DNA from: a bacterium
Lineage (GTDB): Bacteria > Krumholzibacteriota > Krumholzibacteriia > Krumholzibacteriales > WJIX01
Length of the DNA stretch: 13,205 nt
Direction: 5' to 3'
NCBI GenBank assembly: GCA_021160845.1
Contig: JAGHBT010000192.1
Span: 1 to 13,205 of the forward strand
Positions 1 to 7,135 of the stretch are shown in pieces. Made by a program: the position numbers and the translations under genes. Under the pieces are notes generated by a model. The model saw only the letters and a program-made list of their open reading frames with translations. It was not told the origin of the DNA and did no database searches. The stretch's first letter is position 1. The number at the start of each line of letters is the position of its first letter.

Positions 1-1
1 C

Positions 2-706
2 AATAAGTTTGAAGAGATTAACAAAAATATGGAGTCGGTTGACCCGTTAAATTTTACTGATAGTAAGAAATATACCGATAGGTTAAAGCAGACCCAGAAG
101 AAAACAAATCTTAAAGATGCAGTTAGAACTGCTTACGGGAAACTCAACGGTGAATATATTGTTATTGCAGCCATGGATTTTACTTTTATCGGTGGATCGA
201 TGGGGTCGGTTGTTGGAGAAAAGATTGCCAGGGTAGCCGGAGAAGCGGTTAGTGATACTCTTCCCCTAGTAGTCGTTTCAGCGTCCGGTGGGGCGAGAAT
301 GCAGGAATCTATACTTTCACTTATGCAAATGGCGAAGGTTTCCGCTGCCATTGCAAATCTATCAAACGCCGGTTTACCTTTTATATCTATTTTAACTAAT
401 CCGACCACAGGCGGTGTCGCGGCTTCTTTTGCTTTTCAGGGAGATGTGATTATCGCCGAACCAAAAGCCCTTATTGGTTTTGCGGGCCCGAGAGTAATCA
501 TGGAAACAGTAGGAGAGAAGCTTCCGGAGGGATTTCAGCGTTCCGAGTTTCTCCTTGAGCATGGGATGATTGATATGATATGCACCCGTAAAGAATTAAA
601 AAGAGTTATTGGGGTTTTTGCCGACACCTTCATGCGGAATAAGGAGCTTAGATATAAGGAAGAGAGCCTAAATAATGATAACAAAACGCTCTCGCTTATC
701 TGGTAG
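2..706 (+). CDS. accD: Acetyl-CoA carboxylase carboxyltransferase subunit beta (AccD), 5'-truncated
   Basis: Carboxyltransferase beta subunit of acetyl-CoA carboxylase, which with AccA moves the carboxyl group from biotin-BCCP to acetyl-CoA to give malonyl-CoA, the first committed step of fatty acid synthesis in the cytoplasm. The reading frame is open to the left edge; codons before the ATG at 29 (NKFEEINKN) already match the family, so that ATG is internal and the gene starts outside the window. Visible family blocks are DPLNFTD, MDFTFIGGSMGSVVGEKI, SASGGARMQES, LTNPTTGGVAASFA, IGFAGPRVI and EKLPEGFQRSEFLLEHGMID, the crotonase-like CoA and oxyanion-hole region. The N-terminal zinc ribbon (CxxC pairs) expected for AccD would lie upstream and cannot be checked. 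The stop is TAG, and folC starts 32 bases before it, which suggests one transcript. The identification is very secure. Confidence 0.97.
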   Translation, partial: NKFEEINKNMESVDPLNFTDSKKYTDRLKQTQKKTNLKDAVRTAYGKLNGEYIVIAAMDFTFIGGSMGSVVGEKIARVAGEAVSDTLPLVVVSASGGARMQESILSLMQMAKVSAAIANLSNAGLPFISILTNPTTGGVAASFAFQGDVIIAEPKALIGFAGPRVIMETVGEKLPEGFQRSEFLLEHGMIDMICTRKELKRVIGVFADTFMRNKELRYKEESLNNDNKTLSLIW

Positions 707-1991
707 GGGATATCCATTTTCAAATATAGAGTTTCTTTATTCCCTCAGACCGACCCGGATGAGGCTTGGGCTTGAAAATATTATCGCGCTTCTTGATTCG
801 TTAGGCAATCCACATATGGGATTTCCCGCGGTGCTGGTGGGGGGTACGAATGGGAAAGGTTCGGTCACTACTTACATTTCTACTATTCTCCGGTACGCTG
901 GACTTAAGGTAGGTACTTTCTATTCTCCCCATCTTTTTAGGATCAATGAAAGGATTCGGATAAATAACCGGGAAATATCCTCGGATACTTTGGATCAGAT
1001 TGTGCGTCGGTTGAGAAGTCGGTACAAAACGACACCGTTTACTTTTTTTGAGGGAGTGACGGCGTCAGCGGCCCTCTATTTTTTGCGGGAGAAGGTTGAT
1101 ATTGCCATATTTGAAGTAGGCCTTGGAGGAAGGCTTGACGCTACACGCCCTGTCAATGCTGTTGCTACTGTAATAACAGGGATATCAATTGATCACAGCG
1201 GGCACCTGGGTAAAACTAAAAAAGCAATTCTTGGCGAGAAGTTGGGAATTGTGCGTGAAGGAGTTCCGTTGATAGCTAATCTGGATACTAATTCTCTCAT
1301 CGTTGAGGCGTTCGAGTATTGTAATCAGAAGGGGGCCACTTTGATAAATGTATCTGAGGATACATCTTCAAGGTTAAAGAGTATTACTGCTGAAAGGATG
1401 ATCTTCAGTTTAAAAACCGGCAGATCTGATTATGGAGATATTGAAACAAAAATGATTGGAAAGGCGCAGAGGATGAATGCGGCAACCGCGGTAAAAACCA
1501 TTGAAGTGCTAGAGGATGTAATGGAAAAATCATACGCGAGGTATGTGAAAGTTGGTCTGAATAAAGCCTTTTTCCCCGGTCGTTTTCAGGTTTTGCGGGG
1601 AGTTCCAAGGATAATTCTGGATACTTCGCATAATGAGCAGGCCCTTATTCACTCGCTAAATACACTGCTTGCCGTTTCGCCGCCTCAAAGAAATATCCTT
1701 CTTTTTGGCTGTTTAGCGAGAAAAGAACTTGGGAGATTTCCACTCGAAGCCTTGAAATCAGCGAGGAAGATTGTTCTGGTTCCTCTCAAACAGAAGGGGG
1801 CCGAATCAAGAGAGGCCTTAATGAAATATTTTACCGAAGCAGCGAAAGAAATTAAAGAAAAGGTTTTGGTGATCCCGGCAAGGGGAATGAGCGATGCTTT
1901 GGAAAAGGCAAAAAGAGGGTTAAAAGTGGATGATACATTATTGATATTTGGATCACATCATACAGTGAATGAAGCTGTTTCGTATCTTTAA
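675..1991 (+). CDS. folC: Bifunctional folylpolyglutamate synthase / dihydrofolate synthase (FolC)
   Basis: A 438-residue Mur-ligase-family enzyme that joins glutamate to dihydropteroate and/or extends the polyglutamate tail of folates with ATP, in the cytoplasm. The start ATG overlaps the end of accD by 32 bases. It is favoured because the family N-terminus (EFLYSLRP...LGLENI, residues 20-36) needs sequence this far upstream. Visible motifs are the P-loop GTNGKGS (57-63), YSPHL (83-87), the FEVGLGGRLDATR signature (146-158), IDHSGHLG (172-179) followed by the EK of the Mur-ligase core (188-189), and GRFQVL...ILDTSHNEQA, the start of the C-terminal glutamate-binding domain. Most relatives read LDGAHN where this has LDTSHN, but the His-Asn pair is kept. 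An accD-folC pairing is common in bacteria. From the sequence I cannot say whether it performs one or both reactions. Confidence 0.95.
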   Translation: MITKRSRLSGRGYPFSNIEFLYSLRPTRMRLGLENIIALLDSLGNPHMGFPAVLVGGTNGKGSVTTYISTILRYAGLKVGTFYSPHLFRINERIRINNREISSDTLDQIVRRLRSRYKTTPFTFFEGVTASAALYFLREKVDIAIFEVGLGGRLDATRPVNAVATVITGISIDHSGHLGKTKKAILGEKLGIVREGVPLIANLDTNSLIVEAFEYCNQKGATLINVSEDTSSRLKSITAERMIFSLKTGRSDYGDIETKMIGKAQRMNAATAVKTIEVLEDVMEKSYARYVKVGLNKAFFPGRFQVLRGVPRIILDTSHNEQALIHSLNTLLAVSPPQRNILLFGCLARKELGRFPLEALKSARKIVLVPLKQKGAESREALMKYFTEAAKEIKEKVLVIPARGMSDALEKAKRGLKVDDTLLIFGSHHTVNEAVSYL

Positions 1992-2084
1992 ATGCGTTGA
2001 CATTGATATTGGCTTTTATATGAATATTAGAGTAGACGAAGGTTTACGGTTGTTCAATCGTCGATGGAAGGAAAGGAACAAAAT

Positions 2085-3026
2085 ATGGGATTTGTCTACG
2101 GGGTTGATATAGGGGGGACTAATATCAAACTTGGTATTGTAGATAGTGATGGTGGGGTTGTAACGGAGGGAATGATTTCCACTGTTGCCGAAGAAGGGCC
2201 GAGTGCTGTTGCTGCGAGAATAAATGAATGGTTTGATTTACACATGGGAGGTGTCTCCGAAATCAAGGGAGCAGGTGTTGGATGTGCAGGATTACTTGAC
2301 AGCAATAAGGGGTTCTTGTATTCATCACCGAATCTTCCCGGATGGAATAACATAGAGTTGAAAAAACTCTTTTCAGAGAAACTTGGGGTTCCGGCGGTTA
2401 TTGATAATGATGTAAATTGTGCCGCTTACGGGGAATTTCGCCTCGGGGCCGGAAGAGGAGTAAAAGATTTTGTATGTGTTACTTTGGGAACCGGGGTCGG
2501 GGGAGGGTTAATAATAGACGGCCGTCTTCACCGGGGGTTTTCGGGGCAGGCTGGAGAAATAGGGCATACGGTAGTCAAGGTGGAAGGAAAACTGTGTGGG
2601 TGTGGTAACAGAGGATGTCTTGAAGCCTATATCGGGTCGTCCGCCATTATAGAAAGGACGAAGGAAATGCTTGAGAGAGATAGTAAAAACTCTCTCCTGG
2701 CGATCGACCGATTGACTGTGAAGGATATAGCCGTAGCGGCGGAAGACGGAAACAAGATTGCGATAAGTGCTCTGGAAAAAACAGGCTGGTATCTCGGGAT
2801 AGGTTTGGTAAACATAGTCCATATGATTAATCCGGAGGTGATAGCAGTTGGGGGCGGAGTTTCCGGAGCCGGTGATTTAATCCTTAAACCCGCTAGAGAG
2901 GCATTTGCGGAGCATGTAATGAATGATATATTTCTGGATGTGCGTATTGTTCCGGCACAGCTTGGAAATAAGGCATCTTTCCTGGGCGCGGCTATGCTGG
3001 CGTTTGATCACAAACTGGCAAATTAA
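2085..3026 (+). CDS. ROK-family sugar kinase, probable glucokinase
   Basis: A 313-residue ROK-family protein, most likely an ATP-dependent glucokinase making glucose-6-phosphate in the cytoplasm. Motifs are the N-terminal phosphate loop DIGGTN (8-13), IDNDVNCAAYGE (106-117, with the catalytic-base Asp in DNDVN), TLGTGVGGG (133-141), EIGH (158-161) and the ROK zinc motif CGCGNRGCLE (171-180), whose Cys residues with His161 bind zinc. There is no N-terminal helix-turn-helix, so this is a kinase and not a ROK repressor. An ATG at 2064 is also in frame, but the ATG at 2085 is preceded by a strong purine-rich ribosome-binding sequence (GGAAGGAAAGGAA) that itself lies inside the extra seven codons, so I prefer 2085. 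It lies 93 bases after folC with no terminator seen between. Sugar specificity (glucose, mannose or N-acetyl sugar) cannot be fixed from motifs alone. Confidence 0.93.
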   Translation: MGFVYGVDIGGTNIKLGIVDSDGGVVTEGMISTVAEEGPSAVAARINEWFDLHMGGVSEIKGAGVGCAGLLDSNKGFLYSSPNLPGWNNIELKKLFSEKLGVPAVIDNDVNCAAYGEFRLGAGRGVKDFVCVTLGTGVGGGLIIDGRLHRGFSGQAGEIGHTVVKVEGKLCGCGNRGCLEAYIGSSAIIERTKEMLERDSKNSLLAIDRLTVKDIAVAAEDGNKIAISALEKTGWYLGIGLVNIVHMINPEVIAVGGGVSGAGDLILKPAREAFAEHVMNDIFLDVRIVPAQLGNKASFLGAAMLAFDHKLAN

Positions 3027-3190
3027 TCCGAGTAATGTGTCATTTTTTTTGTGTTTTTAATCGCGTATTGCAAAAACCATAAATGTAATGCTTACTTGTG
3101 CGAGGGGCATGTGTATTGGCGATTGTTAGTTGGTGAACTTCCGGATGTCAGATCAATCGCTAACAGAATAGATTGAACGGAGAATTGTAG

Positions 3191-6100
3191 TTGAGCAGGT
3201 TTTTACAAAACATATCGTTTTTGATGGTATATGTGATTATTGCAATACTGGTTTGTCCGGAGTCTCACTCCGCCGCTTCTGAAATTGAGGAGAATAAAGC
3301 CAGAGCCGATTCGACCCTCTATCGGTTGAAAGCTGGACATTTAAGATACAGGGTAGAGGATGATAATCAGATAGTTTATTTAAGTGACGGTGTTCGTATC
3401 GAGCATCAGACGATTACAATCACTTCTCTGAAGGGGAGAGATTATGTGGATGAAAAGCGCGTTGTTTTGATAAACGAGGTTCACGCTGCAGACAGTACTA
3501 TGGAGATATTCGGGGATAAAGGAGAGTATTTTAAAGTTGAAAAGGTTCTTTTCGTGAAGGAAAATGTACGGTGTCTCAATGAAGGAATGGAAATCATATG
3601 TGACCGGGGTAGATACGACAAGGAAGATAAAGAGGCTCTTTTAACAGGTAATGTTAAGCTTTCCGACAGTACAAGGGTGTTATACGCCGATACTGTTTAT
3701 TATAACAGGGTAACAGAAATTGCCGACGCCTTCGGCAATGTTGTTTTAATAAACCTGGTCGAAGACTATGCGATTGCCGGAGCTCACGCGCGTTACCAAA
3801 GAAAGAAACAGAAAGTTGTTATGGATGCCGTTCCCATTCTTACTTTTGATCAGAGTAAAAAAACCCCCGGGCGGATTAAAGCAAAGAGCTTAAAATTTGA
3901 TCTTGATAAAAATATAGGAATGGCTGTGGGAGAGGTAATATTGATTAAGGGTGATACAAGGGCTACTTGCGATTCTGCTGTTCTGTTTAACGATAAAAAA
4001 TATGTTGAACTCCGTGGAGAACCTAAAGCCACAAGCGGGTCGTCGAGTATGTCCGGAAAAGCAATTGAACTTTGGTATGACGGAAGAGAGGTTAATCGCA
4101 TTGTTCTACCTAAAAAGGGGCGTCTCTCGGAAGGGCCGCCCAAAGGGTCGCATTGGTGGAAAGATTCATGGGTTGAGGGAGATTCTGTGATAATTCACCT
4201 GTCTGAGGAAAATGTTGATTCAGTTAAAATGTTTGGAAACGCGAAAGCGATGTACTATCCGGTTGAAAGTGAAAATAACAAAGTGTCGAATAATTATTCC
4301 ACCGGTGACAGCATGTTTTTCGAATTTGAAAATGGCGATTTGGATTATGTTCGGATTTCAGGCAACGCGAATGGTTTATATAAATACCTTCGTATAGAAA
4401 ACGATGAGACGATTGACAGTTTGGCCGCTAAGATGGACACGATTCTTAAATACCGTGATTTTGATCTTGAAAGCAAAAGAGTCAAGTACGGTGGTGTTAA
4501 TATAGAGTATTTTGCTAACACCGAAGATATAAGACTTGATAAGAAGACCAGTTTATACTACGAAAACAAGATATTAACAGCGGATCATATTGATTTTAAC
4601 TCTAAAATGAATATTCTCAAGGCAGAGGGAAACCCCGTACTGGAAGAGGATAAGCAGAAGATGTATGGATATGAAATGGGATATGATATGGAGGGAAGCG
4701 GCGGTATTGTCTTGGATGGTTCAACCAAATATGATAAGGGATATTATCGGGGTAGACGTATATTCAAGGATGGCGTGGATATTCTAAAGGTCTATGATTC
4801 GATTTATACAACCTGTGATTTAAAAAATCCTCACTATTCGCTTCGTGCAAATAAGATGAAGGTATATGTCGGGGACAAGGTTGTTTCAGGTCCGATCAAA
4901 CTATATATTGGTGAGATTCCGATATTTTATCTTCCCTTTATGGCCAATTCAATTAGGCATGACAGGCATTCAGGAATTCTTAGGCCCAATTTTGATATTG
5001 GTATGAACAGCAGAGATGGCAGATTTATCAGGGGTCTGGGTTATTATTGGGCCACAAATGATTATACTGACTTCACTGTTAGAACAGACTTTAATGAATA
5101 TCAGAATTTCAGGGTTCGATTGGATAATAGATACAAAATTAGATATATGCTGAATGGTAATGTAACGTTGAATTTTATGAGGGATTTTCAGAATAAGACG
5201 GGGGAATGGACTGTGAATTCTTCCCATAGCCAGAGTTTTGGGAAGACTGCTTCCTTTCGATCCAATCTTAGGTTTGTAAGTAGCGATCAGGCGCAGAGCG
5301 CTCTGCATAGAGCGGATGATGTAAAGAGGATTGTTGACCGTAGAATATATTCAAGCGCGAGTTTCAACAAAAGTTGGGGAGGAACAAAGCTTGGCCTGTC
5401 TGCAAGCCGTAACCAGAAATTGAATGTGAGTGATCCTAATACAAGCAGGGTTTCGGGTACAATGCCTTCTCTCTCTCTTAACTTTCCGCGAATATCCCTT
5501 TGGTTCGGAGGGAGACATGATGGCAGCGAGAGTATCCTGGAGAGAATGCTGAAAAGTATATCCTTTTCCCCTAATCTTTCTGCAAAGCGTACGACGGAAG
5601 AGAGCATGGCGAAAAAGAGTACTAAGGTTTCGGCCAATTCAGGGGCTTCTTTCAGCCAGCAGCATAAGTTACTTTTTTTAAATTTTTCTCCTTCATTATC
5701 GACGCGATGGAATTATTCAGATGTTAGTTATTATGATATTGACACATCATTGGTTGACCCAAGTTCGCTTGTTAATGAGAGTAAGAACAAGTTTACCATG
5801 AATCTTAATGCTGGAATAGGAACTACTCTCTATGGAACCTTTTATCCGAAGATTGGATCGATTCGCGGGATTCGGCACACATTTAATCCCTCGGCCAGTT
5901 ATTCGTATACTCCCAAACTTGGAACAGGGCAGATTGAAAACAGGTTTGTAAGATATTCAATCAGAAATATACTTGATTTAAAAGTGCTTAAAAATGAAGA
6001 ATTGGTTAAAAAAAATAATGTGATAACATGGAATCTTAGTGGAAGTTATAATCCTGATGTTGCCAAAGACAATCGTTTATCCAATATAAGTAGTAGTGTT

Positions 6101-6661
6101 CGTACTTCTATAGGGAATCTTATGTCATTTAGTCTGAATCAGTCAATAGATCCAAAGGAGAAGGAGATAGTATCAACTAGTTTCAGTGCTGACCTTTCAC
6201 TGGGTGGGGCTTTTTCGTATCCGGCTAAATGGAGACTGCGTAAAGCTGAAAAGATTGCCGCTGCCGGCGCTGATTCGTCGGAATCGAAAGATGATAAAGA
6301 TCATTTGGGGGGAAGCGCGGGTGGCCAGCGGAGATGGTCGTTTAATATAGGATATAGCTACTCCAGTAGGGGTATAGGTGCGGACAAATCGATTTCAAGC
6401 AAGGTTGATCTCAGGGGTAATCTCAAATTAACAGAGGGTTGGCAGATTTCCTATTCCGGTTATTATGATTTGGAACGGCAGGAATTTACGAATCAGCAGT
6501 ATTCACTTAAGCGTGATTTGCATTGCTGGCAAGCAAGTTTTATACATAGGGAGTTTGGTGGTGAATGGAGTTATTATTTCCAAATTTCTATCAAAGAGCT
6601 CCCCGATATAATGTATGAAAGGGGAAAGAGAGGAATAAGAAATTCAACCCCATTTATGTAG
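3191..6661 (+). CDS. lptD: LPS-assembly protein LptD (OstA), outer-membrane LPS translocon
   Basis: A 1156-residue exported protein assigned as LptD, the beta-barrel that inserts lipopolysaccharide into the outer leaflet of the outer membrane. The start is TTG, with GGAG at 3179-3182, eight bases upstream. The N-terminus is a signal peptide (hydrophobic residues 9-23, likely cleavage after SHSA). Residues about 45-530 contain several OstA/LptA-type beta-jellyroll repeats, recognisable by phrases such as YLSDGVRIEH, LTGNVKLSDSTRVLYADTVYYN and MYGYEMGYDM; this repeat region is longer than in the 784-residue E. coli protein. The LptD C-terminal domain begins near the TTCDLKNPHYSLRA block (Cys542), followed by IPIFYLPFMANS and RHSGILRPNFDIG, then about 550 residues of alternating aromatic beta-strands forming the barrel. 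The conserved-looking ending IKELPDIMYE is present. It shows that the organism has an outer membrane with LPS or a similar glycolipid. Confidence 0.93.
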   Translation: MSRFLQNISFLMVYVIIAILVCPESHSAASEIEENKARADSTLYRLKAGHLRYRVEDDNQIVYLSDGVRIEHQTITITSLKGRDYVDEKRVVLINEVHAADSTMEIFGDKGEYFKVEKVLFVKENVRCLNEGMEIICDRGRYDKEDKEALLTGNVKLSDSTRVLYADTVYYNRVTEIADAFGNVVLINLVEDYAIAGAHARYQRKKQKVVMDAVPILTFDQSKKTPGRIKAKSLKFDLDKNIGMAVGEVILIKGDTRATCDSAVLFNDKKYVELRGEPKATSGSSSMSGKAIELWYDGREVNRIVLPKKGRLSEGPPKGSHWWKDSWVEGDSVIIHLSEENVDSVKMFGNAKAMYYPVESENNKVSNNYSTGDSMFFEFENGDLDYVRISGNANGLYKYLRIENDETIDSLAAKMDTILKYRDFDLESKRVKYGGVNIEYFANTEDIRLDKKTSLYYENKILTADHIDFNSKMNILKAEGNPVLEEDKQKMYGYEMGYDMEGSGGIVLDGSTKYDKGYYRGRRIFKDGVDILKVYDSIYTTCDLKNPHYSLRANKMKVYVGDKVVSGPIKLYIGEIPIFYLPFMANSIRHDRHSGILRPNFDIGMNSRDGRFIRGLGYYWATNDYTDFTVRTDFNEYQNFRVRLDNRYKIRYMLNGNVTLNFMRDFQNKTGEWTVNSSHSQSFGKTASFRSNLRFVSSDQAQSALHRADDVKRIVDRRIYSSASFNKSWGGTKLGLSASRNQKLNVSDPNTSRVSGTMPSLSLNFPRISLWFGGRHDGSESILERMLKSISFSPNLSAKRTTEESMAKKSTKVSANSGASFSQQHKLLFLNFSPSLSTRWNYSDVSYYDIDTSLVDPSSLVNESKNKFTMNLNAGIGTTLYGTFYPKIGSIRGIRHTFNPSASYSYTPKLGTGQIENRFVRYSIRNILDLKVLKNEELVKKNNVITWNLSGSYNPDVAKDNRLSNISSSVRTSIGNLMSFSLNQSIDPKEKEIVSTSFSADLSLGGAFSYPAKWRLRKAEKIAAAGADSSESKDDKDHLGGSAGGQRRWSFNIGYSYSSRGIGADKSISSKVDLRGNLKLTEGWQISYSGYYDLERQEFTNQQYSLKRDLHCWQASFIHREFGGEWSYYFQISIKELPDIMYERGKRGIRNSTPFM

Positions 6662-6682
6662 GCTATTTGTTAATAAAAAGTG

Positions 6683-6710
6683 TTGACAGGTATATGAGTT
6701 GGGGCATAGA
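6683..6710 (+). promoter_or_regulatory. Candidate sigma-70-type promoter for the HU gene
   Basis: A perfect -35 hexamer TTGACA at 6683-6688 is followed after 16 bases by CATAGA (6705-6710), a weak -10 matching three of six positions. It sits 45 bases before the HU start, after the lptD stop and with no gene between. The -35 is strong and the -10 is poor, so the call is tentative. Confidence 0.4.
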
Positions 6711-6754
6711 GTGTTTTCATATGGCTTCTTTAGTATGAGTGAAGGAGGTGAAGA

Positions 6755-7051
6755 ATGAATAAAACGGAAATGGTAGAGCAGGTTGCGAAGAAAACCGGTT
6801 TGACACTTAAGGATTCAAAGGCTGCTGTTGACGCGATTTTCAGTACAGCTCCAAGAGAGGGTATTGTCGCGAGTGAAGTAGCAATGGGTAGAAGAGTGCA
6901 GATTACTGGATTCGGCACTTTTTCGCGTCGTGTACGCAAAAGACGCAAGGGTCGTAATCCTCAGACCAACGAAACTATTACTATCCCAGCTGCAAAGGTT
7001 CCAGCTTTCAAGGCTGGCAAAGCCCTTAAAGCTCGTGTGGCAAAGAAGTAA
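6755..7051 (+). CDS. HU/IHF-family nucleoid DNA-binding protein
   Basis: A 98-residue histone-like protein that dimerises, bends DNA and organises the nucleoid. The family fold is complete: an N-terminal helical part MNKTEMVEQVAKKTGLTLKDSKAAVDAIF (residues 1-29), the ITGFGTFSRRVRKRRKGRNPQTNE block (50-73, including the GRNPQT DNA-intercalating arm with its Pro) and a Lys/Ala-rich C-terminus FKAGKALKARV. It is a little longer than E. coli HU (90 residues), with a short insertion around residues 31-44 (TAPREGIVASEVAM). A strong ribosome-binding site, AGGAGGTG, ends five bases before the ATG. It appears to be a single-gene unit: a candidate promoter lies upstream and an intrinsic terminator downstream. 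Whether it is better called HU or an IHF-like subunit cannot be decided here. Confidence 0.96.
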   Translation: MNKTEMVEQVAKKTGLTLKDSKAAVDAIFSTAPREGIVASEVAMGRRVQITGFGTFSRRVRKRRKGRNPQTNETITIPAAKVPAFKAGKALKARVAKK

Positions 7052-7071
7052 TTCAGTTAACGATTAGTAAG

Positions 7072-7104
7072 GGAGCAAAGGAAAAAGTTCGTTTGCTCCT
7101 TTTT
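7072..7104 (+). terminator. Intrinsic terminator after the HU gene
   Basis: An eight-base-pair stem GGAGCAAA (7072-7079) / TTTGCTCC (7092-7099) with a 12-base loop is followed directly by a run of five T residues. It begins 20 bases after the HU stop codon, so HU is probably transcribed separately from the lipoprotein gene that begins at 7136. Confidence 0.88.
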
Positions 7105-7135
7105 CTATACTCTTTTTTTTGCGGAAAGAGAGAAA

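Noticed and set aside
3119..3160. Inverted repeat GCGATTG (3119-3125) / CAATCGC (3154-3160) upstream of lptD
   Set aside because: The stem has seven pairs with a 28-base loop and no T tract or nearby promoter of quality, which is too weak to call a terminator or an operator.
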